Positions 36,001 to 42,887 of a stretch of DNA of 64,000 nt are shown piece after piece (the first letter of the stretch is position 1; every line of letters starts with the position of its first letter). A program made the translations under genes and the position numbers. The stretch covers positions 372,001 through 436,000 of the forward strand of contig NZ_CP053839.1 in assembly GCF_013201625.1 (NCBI RefSeq), given 5' to 3'. The DNA is from Aliarcobacter lanthieri. GTDB taxonomy: Bacteria > Campylobacterota > Campylobacteria > Campylobacterales > Arcobacteraceae. The notes under the pieces are model-generated. The model was not told the DNA's origin. It saw only the letters and a program-made list of their open reading frames with translations, and searched no databases.

Positions 36001-36138
36001 TCCATATACAAATGATTTTGCACCTAATACTCCAAAATCATTTTCAACAAAAGTAGCAACAGCTAAGGCTAATGCCATAAATATTAAAAAAGTTATCATC
36101 ATTGGCATAGCAAAAAGATTTTTTAAAAAATTAGTCAT
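33025..36138 (-). CDS. nrfI: Fused CcsB-CcsA (ResB-ResC) cytochrome c synthase, NrfI-like
   Basis: 1037 residues. The N-terminal ResB/CcsB part has membrane helices near the start and a large periplasmic domain. The C-terminal CcsA/ResC part has the heme-handling WWD-type motif WGRYWAWDPKETWTLI, plus His in HVSVITASYGFLALSALLGF and HAPWTNGYESM. System II synthases attach heme to c-type apocytochromes outside the inner membrane. It lies directly downstream of nrfH-nrfA. In Wolinella the equivalent gene, nrfI, is needed to attach heme to the unusual CxxCK motif of NrfA. The NrfA here has CWTCK, so the same job is inferred. Confidence 0.87.
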   Translation of the reverse strand: MTNFLKNLFAMPMMITFLIFMALALAVATFVENDFGVLGAKSFVYGQTWFELIMLILTIGIVIHIIIFKMYKKDKFFTFFIHISIIFIFIGSAMTRYLGYEAVMTIDEGTIENKVYSTDEYIQIKISNETNEEYFEQIVMMTPLNQTDFKYKTTINDKPLNIKYNSFISNAVEKLTPHNDGKILMDIILSEVMGTKNIILEDKEQLNTTFLNFTLNNKIENSNKPTINFETINNHFFLNSNLPITIYSNDLESQKTIEANKQTLIEKNKIYKIGQTQFKIYDALTNGKIQVIQNDNFLDKEFQISAVIVDLEFDNKISQIPLYKKSNSSNGVPQVLNIENKKIEILWGAKEITLPFSILLNDFVLERYPGSNSPSTYSSHIKVYDKEENSSFEYTIFMNNVLDYKGYRFFQSSYKMDESGTILSVNKDPGKIPTYIGYSLLFFGLILTLFIKNSRFSKLINKKYSLEEIKSLYKMKQNISIFILCLFIFLPRNVLSADIEKIYNIDKNHSKNLSSLLVQDYQGRIKPISSLAIEILNKTTNKNQIKNLNETQFFISMMMYPEIWRKVKIFKVKDISIKKLLDIPEEEFLFSFDDVYTKYGTYKLAYEIENSNNKTNSNRTNYDKELIKIDEAINISYALFNGDFFKVFPQKNSLNNKWLNIQEATSYDNEQAIEINSLIKNYYFSLLSNNWDKANNYLLEIKDYQRGIASNIIPSELKIEVELLLNYLDIFERLMPIYLILGLLLLCIVFINIINSNINIGKITKIIFFILIISFILHTFGLSLRWYVAGHAPWTNGYESMIYISWAILISGIIFSKQSNLALSCTAILSGITLFVAHLSWLEPQITTLQPVLKSYWLTIHVSVITASYGFLALSALLGFFTLILYICANPKYENEKFFRILLSIKESSKINEISILIGIILLVIGNFLGGIWANESWGRYWAWDPKETWTLISIIVYVIIIHLKYIKNAIDDYILSVLSVIAYLSIIMTYFGVNYFLSGKHSYAAGDPIIIPNFVYIVLIIIGLVIILSFKNRRIL

Positions 36139-36158
36139 TTATTCTCTTTAAAGAAATC

Positions 36159-36180
36159 AAGAGAAGATTTTTCTTCTCTT
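36159..36180 (-). terminator. Hairpin between nrfA and the nrfI-like gene
   Basis: Perfect nine-base stem (AAGAGAAGA 36159-36167 with TCTTCTCTT 36172-36180), four-base loop. On the minus strand it is followed by GATTTCTTT. It could partly stop transcription, giving more nrfHA than nrfI message. Confidence 0.5.
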
Positions 36181-36185
36181 AATTT

Positions 36186-37679
36186 TTAATATGAAGTTTT
36201 AGTTTCTATACCTTCTCTACTTTTTGGATTTAAAAGCCCTTTTTCTTCAGCTTCTTTTTTCCATTCTTGTAAAATTGTATTTGTAAACTCTTTTTTCTCT
36301 TCAATTAATTTTTCCATTGGTAAACCAATCAACTCTTGAGCTTGTTTTTTATCAGTTATCTTAGGTGCTACATAATCAGTTGCTCCATATTTAGCTAGAA
36401 CTTTAGCTAGTTTTATTCTAGCATTTGCTGCTTTTTCAATAGCAGTTCCTAATGTTTTTAAAGTTTCTTCTGGTGCATGGAAAAATGCTGAGTGTGAAGC
36501 AGCTACAAAATCCCATCTCCATTGAGCATGTCTAATATCAGTTAATATATCTTTCATCTCTTCTGGTTTTGCACCTAATTCCCAAGCTTTTCCAGCTTCT
36601 AAGTGAGCTGCCACAAGTTGTTCTAAAGCTCTTTGGTTTAGATCATCTTTTCTTATTTTTTTATCTTGAATATTTGCTAATAATGATTTTTCACTAACTC
36701 TATGACAATTCATACAAGTTTTGTCCATATTTTCTAAAGGATTACCGATTTTATGATCAGTATATTTTATACCACCTTCTTGTGTATATGGCATGTGACA
36801 ATCTGCACATGATACATTGTTTCTCCCATGAGCACCTGTTTTCCATGTTTCATATTCTGGATGTTGAGCTTTTAGCATTGGAGTTTTAGAAACTTGATGT
36901 ACCCAATCACTAAATTCAATATTATCATAATACTTTTCCATATCTTCAACAGTAGTTCCCTCTGCCCAAGGAAGTGTTACAGCCATTGCAAACTTACCAT
37001 TTTCTAAAGGAGTTTTTTTGAAATAATATTCAACGTGACATTGTGCACAAACTAAAGTTCTCATATCTTGTTGCGTTGCAGTTTCAAAAGTAGGGCTTTT
37101 ACCTTCAGCTTTTAATGCATCATTTAAGTAGCTTCTTCCAATTTGAAGTTCCATAGTTTTAGGATTGTGACAATCTACACAACCAACAGGATTTACAATA
37201 TCTGCCCCATATTTTGCCCATTTTCCAGTAAAATACTCTAAATTACCTTGCTCATCCATAATTCTTGGAACATCAGGAGATTTACATGTCCAACAGGCGC
37301 TTGGTAGTGGACCACTTTCTTTATCTACTGGTGCAGCTGTTCTTAAAGAGTTACTTACATCATCAATAGCATAAAAATGCCCTCTTGGAGCATTATAATC
37401 TTTTGAGAATGGATAACCAGCCCATAAAACAACCATTTCAGGATGAGCTTTTAACATATCATCAATTTGATCAGAGTTTTTTGTTTGTTTCCATGAATCA
37501 GTTTCTCTTGGATAGTATTTTCTAAATTCTTCACTTTTTGTTTCCCATTTTTTTTCAATTTGTGGAACTGCTAAAAGTTGTTCTTTTTCAGCTTTTTTCT
37601 CATTAATTGAAGCCAGTAATACTGACATTAATCCTATTGCAATAATTGAAATTGCAAATAAAAATTTATACTTTTTCAT
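36186..37679 (-). CDS. nrfA: Cytochrome c nitrite reductase, catalytic subunit (ammonium-forming)
   Basis: 497 residues. N-terminal membrane/signal segment about 5-23. Five heme motifs: CWTCK at 129-133 (the Lys-ligated catalytic heme), CVDCH 167-171, CAQCH 211-215, CADCH 291-295, CMNCH 322-326. The enzyme reduces nitrite to ammonium with six electrons in the periplasm and takes electrons from NrfH. Length and motif order match Wolinella and Campylobacter NrfA. It follows nrfH by 17 bases. Confidence 0.97.
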   Translation of the reverse strand: MKKYKFLFAISIIAIGLMSVLLASINEKKAEKEQLLAVPQIEKKWETKSEEFRKYYPRETDSWKQTKNSDQIDDMLKAHPEMVVLWAGYPFSKDYNAPRGHFYAIDDVSNSLRTAAPVDKESGPLPSACWTCKSPDVPRIMDEQGNLEYFTGKWAKYGADIVNPVGCVDCHNPKTMELQIGRSYLNDALKAEGKSPTFETATQQDMRTLVCAQCHVEYYFKKTPLENGKFAMAVTLPWAEGTTVEDMEKYYDNIEFSDWVHQVSKTPMLKAQHPEYETWKTGAHGRNNVSCADCHMPYTQEGGIKYTDHKIGNPLENMDKTCMNCHRVSEKSLLANIQDKKIRKDDLNQRALEQLVAAHLEAGKAWELGAKPEEMKDILTDIRHAQWRWDFVAASHSAFFHAPEETLKTLGTAIEKAANARIKLAKVLAKYGATDYVAPKITDKKQAQELIGLPMEKLIEEKKEFTNTILQEWKKEAEEKGLLNPKSREGIETKTSY

Positions 37680-37696
37680 AATTGTCCTCCTACTTA

Positions 37697-38230
37697 TTAT
37701 TTTAAGTGTTCTTTTATCCCCAAGTTATATGGAGTTGAAGTTAAACTTCTAACTTTTCCATGAGGGACATATTTGTGGCAATTCCAACATTTTCTACTAT
37801 TATCAAAGTTATTACTATTGTGATAAAAACTTGAATTCTTTTCCACAGTTTCACTCACACTACTATGACATCTAATACAGTTTGCCTGTACACGTTCTGC
37901 TGCATTATCACTTATTCTAATATTGTTTTTGTAAGTATTTAGTGTAAAAGCAACTGAATGGTTCCATCCATCTATTGCTTTAGCTGTGTACTTAGCTAAC
38001 TCGTCACCTACAGGAAGATGACAATCTACACATTTAGCTACATTTTTATGTGAGCTATTATCCCATGTTTTATAAGCTGAATGCATAACATGACAGTTGA
38101 TACAGGCTTTTGGGTCACTAGAAAGATATGATAACATAGAAGAAGCATACACTGTGTAAATAAATAATCCAGTAGCAATTAGTGTACTTATAATTGCTCC
38201 ATAGATTATTATTTTTTTATTTTTTTCCAT
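37697..38230 (-). CDS. nrfH: Cytochrome c nitrite reductase, small membrane subunit
   Basis: 177 residues of the NapC/NirT family. One N-terminal membrane helix (about 8-30) is followed by four heme motifs: CINCH 43-47, CVDCH 67-71, CIRCH 118-122, CWNCH 148-152. NrfH anchors NrfA and oxidises menaquinol. The CINCHVM start matches NrfH, where the first heme can use a nearby Met. A partial TTGAT half-site lies about 55 bases upstream (38279-38283), but its second half is degenerate. Confidence 0.95.
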   Translation of the reverse strand: MEKNKKIIIYGAIISTLIATGLFIYTVYASSMLSYLSSDPKACINCHVMHSAYKTWDNSSHKNVAKCVDCHLPVGDELAKYTAKAIDGWNHSVAFTLNTYKNNIRISDNAAERVQANCIRCHSSVSETVEKNSSFYHNSNNFDNSRKCWNCHKYVPHGKVRSLTSTPYNLGIKEHLK

Positions 38231-38320
38231 CGTATATCCTTATCTAATAGATATGATTCATTATATAATAGTTAACATTTGATTAATCTTAATAAAGTGC
38301 CATTTTATGGTATGTGAAGG

Positions 38321-38350
38321 TAGAATAGTAAAAAGTATTTTACTATTCTA
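38321..38350. terminator. Hairpin after the nap operon
   Basis: Perfect 13-base stem (TAGAATAGTAAAA 38321-38333 with its complement 38338-38350) and four-base loop, between the PAS gene stop (38412) and nrfH. No U run follows on the minus strand, so its strength is uncertain. Confidence 0.5.
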
Positions 38351-38411
38351 ATAATAAATTTTCTTATCAAAAAGAGTATAGCTAAATGCTGATTTTATAG
38401 TATTATTAATT

Positions 38412-38855
38412 TTAAATATAGCTAATAACTCTTTTAATTTCATTATTTTTTTCTCTTATTTCATCATATAAAAGTTGATATTTTATCTTTTCTTCAAAAG
38501 ATATAGGAGTTCTAATTGATTTATATTCTATTAACTTTTCATTTTTTAATACTTGTGAAATCTCTGCATAAACCCAATAAAAACCTTCATCTTTTCTAAG
38601 ATTTTTTACAATACCACTCCATCTTCCTTTTGTCTGTAAATCAATCCAAAGTTCCTTAAAAATAGATTTTGGCATATCAGGATGTCTTACAATATTATGT
38701 GGTTTTCCAATAAGTTCATTATCACTATATCCTGAAATTTTTGTAAAAGTTTCATTTGCATAAGTGATAATCCCTTTTAAATCAGTTCTTGAGACTATGA
38801 GTTCATTCTTTGGAACTATTGTTTCAATTAAAAAATTTCCAGATAAAAATTCCAT
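38412..38855 (-). CDS. PAS-domain redox sensor, CetB/Aer-like
   Basis: 147 residues, soluble. A single PAS domain: NELIVSRTDLKGIITYANETF, ISGYSDNELIGKPHNIVRHPDMPKSIF, KGRWSGIVKNLRKDEGFYWV. The IVRHPDMP and G.W.G..KN..K.G..YWV wording is that of Aer/CetB PAS domains, which bind FAD and sense redox state for energy taxis. The start at ATG 38855 follows AGGAAAAT and lies one base beyond the napD stop; a longer frame starting inside napD has no better ribosome site. Energy taxis tied to nitrate respiration is inferred from its place as last gene of the nap operon. Confidence 0.8.
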   Translation of the reverse strand: MEFLSGNFLIETIVPKNELIVSRTDLKGIITYANETFTKISGYSDNELIGKPHNIVRHPDMPKSIFKELWIDLQTKGRWSGIVKNLRKDEGFYWVYAEISQVLKNEKLIEYKSIRTPISFEEKIKYQLLYDEIREKNNEIKRVISYI

Positions 38856-38856
38856 T

Positions 38857-39243
38857 TTATTTTCCTGTATTATCAAAATCTTTTGCAAAACCTATTAAAT
38901 CTTTTCTTTTTAAATCACCATTATAAATAATATCTTCAACTTTTATATCTTTATTATTTAAAACCTTTGGTACAGCATCAGCATTTTTTAAAACTTCTAA
39001 ATGAGAACTTAATTCTTCTTCACTATAACTCATCTGCATATCAGCACTAATTACATTTGGGATTGCTTCAATAACTTTGAGCTTTTTTAGTTCTTCTTCG
39101 ACATTTTTACCTTCAATAGTTACTATAATTCTTCCTATTTCATCATGCATGTGATAGTCGCATATTTCAGACTTTTTTAAGTCCTCAATAACATTTTTCA
39201 AATTTTTTGGCAAAGTTTGCACTACAATACTTGAGATATTCAT
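38857..39243 (-). CDS. napD: NapD, chaperone for NapA
   Basis: 128 residues. The ferredoxin-like NapD fold is seen in NISSIVVQTLPKNLKNVIEDLKK, HDEIGRIIVTIEG, VISADMQMSY. NapD binds the Tat signal of NapA during cofactor loading. The C-terminal 45 residues (after YSEEELSSHLEVLKN) extend beyond the usual short NapD, as in other epsilon NapD proteins. Two bases separate it from napL. Confidence 0.88.
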   Translation of the reverse strand: MNISSIVVQTLPKNLKNVIEDLKKSEICDYHMHDEIGRIIVTIEGKNVEEELKKLKVIEAIPNVISADMQMSYSEEELSSHLEVLKNADAVPKVLNNKDIKVEDIIYNGDLKRKDLIGFAKDFDNTGK

Positions 39244-39245
39244 TT

Positions 39246-40202
39246 TTATTCCTTTATTTTGAGATTGTAAAAGTTTATATTTTGATCATCACTTGAAATA
39301 GCTATATTGTCTTCATCTAAAAATAGAATTTTTGTTAAAATAGCTTTATTTTGTGTAAGTAAATATTTATCTTCATTTTTATTTATATCAAATACTAAAG
39401 CATTATTATTTTCATCACTTGAAACACAAGCAAGATTTGATGATGGACTTAAAGCACCAGCATAAACTAAAAAATCAAAAGATTTGTAAAAAGGTACTTT
39501 TCCATTTGTAAAGTAAATAGCTGCTCTTCTATCTTGACCTGATGCTAAAATCGTATCTTTTTTTATATCTACTTGAAAAACTCTATCTACATTTTGTCCT
39601 TTAAAAGTGTTAAGTTTTTTTAAATCTTTTGTATCATATTGGTTTATTACTCCGCTTTCATCTGTAACTAAAATTGTTTTTTTATCATCACTTAATACAA
39701 AATGAGAGAATGAAGATTGTGAAACTTGAATTTCATTGATAATTTTAGAATTTTTTATATCATATATAAAAATTTGATTTGATAAAAGAGCGTATAGAAT
39801 ATGGTTGTCATCTAAAAATTTTGCTTGGGCAATAAATAGCCTATCTTTCGCATTTATGATATTTTGTAGTTTATTATCTTCATATATAAAAATATTTCGT
39901 CCACCATTTTCACCTTGAGATAATATTAAAATTTTATTATTGATTTTATCTACACTAAATATTTTTGCATCTATTATATCACCTAGAAAATCTTTTATTT
40001 TAGGTACTTTTATAGAATTAATTCTTTCTTTCTTTTCTAAAGAAAATATATCAATACTACTAGCAGTTGTTCCAATATACAAAATATTGTTTTCTACTAT
40101 AAAATCTGTAACAGCTCCAGAAGTTTTTAAAGAAAACTCTGGACTTATTTCTTTTGCATTTAAAATTAAACAAAATAGAGTAAAAAATATAATCCTCAAC
40201 AT
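39246..40202 (-). CDS. napL: NapL, nap-operon periplasmic propeller protein
   Basis: 318 residues from ATG 40202, which overlaps the napF stop (TAATG). An upstream ATG at 40262 would add 20 residues without a signal-like character, whereas the 40202 start gives LRIIFFTLFCLILNA, a clear signal peptide. The mature protein has WD40-like repeats (VENNILYIGTTASSIDIF, LSDDKKTILVTDESGVINQYD, FLDEDNIAISSDDQNINFY). NapL is particular to epsilon nap operons; its role is accessory and not well defined. Confidence 0.87.
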   Translation of the reverse strand: MLRIIFFTLFCLILNAKEISPEFSLKTSGAVTDFIVENNILYIGTTASSIDIFSLEKKERINSIKVPKIKDFLGDIIDAKIFSVDKINNKILILSQGENGGRNIFIYEDNKLQNIINAKDRLFIAQAKFLDDNHILYALLSNQIFIYDIKNSKIINEIQVSQSSFSHFVLSDDKKTILVTDESGVINQYDTKDLKKLNTFKGQNVDRVFQVDIKKDTILASGQDRRAAIYFTNGKVPFYKSFDFLVYAGALSPSSNLACVSSDENNNALVFDINKNEDKYLLTQNKAILTKILFLDEDNIAISSDDQNINFYNLKIKE

Positions 40203-40675
40203 TAAACTACCTTTATTGCATTTGTTGGACAAACTTTTATACAAAATCCACAACTTGTACAATTTTGATTTATAGTTGGTTTAAACATAGCTAAAAAATT
40301 TATAGCATCATCTAAACAAGGATCTTTACATGAAAAACACATTGTTTTATTCCAAGCAAGACAAGAGTGAATATCTATTTGTATTTTTGTATTTATATTT
40401 TTCTTATATTCTAAGTCTAGTACACCGTTATTACAAGCTTTTGCACACAAATCACAATAAGTACATCCAGAGTTTGTAAAATCTATTTTAGGTGTTAAAT
40501 CTTCTTGAATAACAATAATATTCTCTTCGCAAACTGTACTACAAGGTTTCTCAATACATTTTGTACAGTTTATAAAAAAAAGATTTTCATCTTTAAAATA
40601 TGGTGGACGAATTATATTCTCTTGCTTTTGCTTAAAAGTTTTAGCAAGAGAGCTAAATAGCTCTCTTCTTTTCAT
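40202..40675 (-). CDS. napF: NapF, ferredoxin-type maturation protein
   Basis: 157 residues. Cys-rich 4Fe-4S motifs: CTKCIEKPCSTVC, CTYCDLCAKAC, CFSCKDPC and CTSCGFCIKVCP. NapF acts in the cytoplasm in NapA maturation. The start MKRRELFSSLAKTF follows the napB stop directly (TAA 40678-40676, ATG 40675). Confidence 0.93.
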   Translation of the reverse strand: MKRRELFSSLAKTFKQKQENIIRPPYFKDENLFFINCTKCIEKPCSTVCEENIIVIQEDLTPKIDFTNSGCTYCDLCAKACNNGVLDLEYKKNINTKIQIDIHSCLAWNKTMCFSCKDPCLDDAINFLAMFKPTINQNCTSCGFCIKVCPTNAIKVV

Positions 40676-41278
40676 TTATTTAACACCTTCAGTAATTACA
40701 TCTAGTAAATTTGATTTATCATTTAAGTCTACACTTCTAAACTCTGGAGTGAAATTATTTTTTGGGATATTTTCACTGTCTGATTGTGGAGCATGACAAG
40801 CTGAACAATTAAATCTAGCATTTGATAACATATCAAGTGGTTTTGTAATAGTTTTTAAATCACTACTATTTTCAACAATTTTTCCATCTCTTTCTAATTG
40901 TCCATCTTTATTTAGAGAAACATATTCTCTAAAATTTGTAAAGTGAGATTTTGGAATAGGTGTTGCTCCCATACTTTCAGCTACTAATGGATCATGACAA
41001 GATGTACACATATTATTATCTATAGTAATAGGTAAAAGTCCTTCTGTATCATGAGGAATCATTGGTGGAGCATTTTCAAAAGCTCTTTTTATTTTTGTAC
41101 TTGTTCCTGCTGGATCTGTACCATATTTTGTTTCATCTGATATAACTTTATCCTCTTTTAGTAAACTCTCATGTCTTAGTCCTAAAGAGTCTTCTTTGAT
41201 ACTATTTGCAGCATTTACAGATACAGCAAATAAAGATGAAATAGTTAGAATACTTAAAGTTAATTTTGATAAATTCAT
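40676..41278 (-). CDS. napB: NapB, diheme cytochrome c subunit of periplasmic nitrate reductase
   Basis: 200 residues with a signal peptide (about 1-23, VSVNAANS at the end). Two heme motifs, CTSCH and CSACH, with the NapB landmarks PPMIPHDTEGLLPIT and RFNCSACHAPQSD. NapB passes electrons to NapA in the periplasm. It overlaps napH by four bases. Confidence 0.96.
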   Translation of the reverse strand: MNLSKLTLSILTISSLFAVSVNAANSIKEDSLGLRHESLLKEDKVISDETKYGTDPAGTSTKIKRAFENAPPMIPHDTEGLLPITIDNNMCTSCHDPLVAESMGATPIPKSHFTNFREYVSLNKDGQLERDGKIVENSSDLKTITKPLDMLSNARFNCSACHAPQSDSENIPKNNFTPEFRSVDLNDKSNLLDVITEGVK

Positions 41279-42078
41279 TTTTTATCCTTTATATAATTTT
41301 TTATTGAAAAATTAAGTGCATCATCATCACACACTTCAACACATCGTCCACAATTTGTACACTCTTTTAGTACTGGTTCACTAGCTTTTGTAATCATATG
41401 TAAAACCTGACTTTCAGGACAAACAACTTTACATTTCATACAAGCAGTACAATTATTGTGGTTATGATGGACTCTTATTAGACTAAATCTTCCAATTAGT
41501 GAATAAAATCCACCAAGTGGGCAAATATGTCCACACCAGCCATTTTTTAAAACAAACAGATCAAATAAAAATATTACAAGAATTGTTGCAAAGCCAAATC
41601 CCAATCCAAATATCAATCCTCTATGTACCATAGATACTGGTGAAATTAGTTCAAAAGCTGCAACTCCCATCAAATACGATAATATAAAACTTAATGCTAT
41701 TACCCAATATCTAATATTTCTTGAAGCTGGTTGTTTCTTTTCAACTTGATTAAAACCAAATTTTCTTCTTAGATAGTTTGCACTATCAGTTATAATATTT
41801 ACTGGACAAACCCAAGAACAAAAGGCTCTTCCTCCAATAAGAAAGTAAAACAAAGCTACTATTGTTGCTCCTAATAAAATATCAAAAGATATAATTGCTC
41901 CAGCAAAAAACATTTGTAAAGCGGCAAATGGATCACTTAATGGAATAGTTTGTAAAACTAATGAAGAACTTAAATTACCCATTAAAATATTTATTCCATA
42001 TACATTTGCTAAAATATATAAAGACATTATAGATATCTGAGTAATTCTTCTTGCTATTAAAAATCTATATTTTTTCAT
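41275..42078 (-). CDS. napH: NapH, membrane quinol dehydrogenase subunit
   Basis: 267 residues. Four membrane helices with CSWVCPVN and CGHICPLGG motifs, then two 4Fe-4S clusters at the C-terminus (CTACMKCKVVCPESQ, CTNCGRCVEVCDDDA). NapGH forms the menaquinol-oxidising unit that replaces NapC in epsilon nap systems. It overlaps napG by four bases. Confidence 0.95.
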   Translation of the reverse strand: MKKYRFLIARRITQISIMSLYILANVYGINILMGNLSSSLVLQTIPLSDPFAALQMFFAGAIISFDILLGATIVALFYFLIGGRAFCSWVCPVNIITDSANYLRRKFGFNQVEKKQPASRNIRYWVIALSFILSYLMGVAAFELISPVSMVHRGLIFGLGFGFATILVIFLFDLFVLKNGWCGHICPLGGFYSLIGRFSLIRVHHNHNNCTACMKCKVVCPESQVLHMITKASEPVLKECTNCGRCVEVCDDDALNFSIKNYIKDKK

Positions 42079-42878
42079 TCTAATAAATCCTTCAAGTCAC
42101 TATTTAAAGAGTCTATTGCATTTTTTTGATTTATTGTTCTTTCATTTGTATTTATAGTTGCATTTTTTACTCTTTGTTCATCATTCTCATCCCAGCCTTT
42201 GATATAGTGGTTGCCTACTTTCCCTAAAGCAATTTCTCTTGGAAGTACAAAAATTGCTGGTTTTTCAGTAATACAAGCTTTTTCGCAAAGACCACAACCT
42301 GTACAAATATCACTATCAACTACTGGTTTTAAAAATGCATGTTTTCCTGTTCTTTCATTTTTTTCGTAAACAATATTTATTGCTTCTCCTAAAAGTGGAC
42401 AGGCTCTATAACAAGCATCACATTGTATACCCCAAAAAGCTACACAAGATTTTTCATCTACAATAGCAACTCCCATTTGCATTTGTCTTATCTCAAACTC
42501 ATTGTTGTTATTTTTTACTAATTTTTCATCAAGTGCATTTGTAGGACAAATAGGCACACAAGGAATATCAACACACATATAACAAGGTATCTCTCTTGGA
42601 ACAAAATATGGAGTTCCTAAAGGCATATTATCACCTGGTTTTGCTAACCTTAACGTATCAAAAGGACAGGCTTCTACACATAATCCACACTTAATACAGG
42701 CTTTTATAAAATCATTTTCGTCTAAAGCTGCTGGTGGACGTAAAATTAAGGAAGTAGCTTTTACTTCACTTAAGTAGGCACTCCAAGTTAAACCCCCAAG
42801 AATAGCTAGCCCAATGGCTCTAGCACTAGAAAGAAGGAATTTTCTTCTATCTTCTTTGGGTTTATTTAAAATATCCAT
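42075..42878 (-). CDS. napG: NapG, ferredoxin-type quinol dehydrogenase subunit
   Basis: 267 residues. The N-terminus carries RRKFLLSSARAIGLAILGG, a twin-arginine signal, so it is exported folded. Four 4Fe-4S sites follow (CIKCGLCVEACP, CYMCVDIPCVPICP, CDACYRACP, CTGCGLCEKAC). It works with NapH to pass electrons from menaquinol to NapB/NapA. It follows napA by nine bases. Confidence 0.95.
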   Translation of the reverse strand: MDILNKPKEDRRKFLLSSARAIGLAILGGLTWSAYLSEVKATSLILRPPAALDENDFIKACIKCGLCVEACPFDTLRLAKPGDNMPLGTPYFVPREIPCYMCVDIPCVPICPTNALDEKLVKNNNNEFEIRQMQMGVAIVDEKSCVAFWGIQCDACYRACPLLGEAINIVYEKNERTGKHAFLKPVVDSDICTGCGLCEKACITEKPAIFVLPREIALGKVGNHYIKGWDENDEQRVKNATINTNERTINQKNAIDSLNSDLKDLLE

Positions 42879-42887
42879 AATTTACCT

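Noticed and set aside
38279..38292. FNR-type box TTGATTAATCTTAA before nrfH
   Set aside because: Left half is perfect, but the right half matches only three of five bases; such half-sites are frequent in AT-rich DNA.
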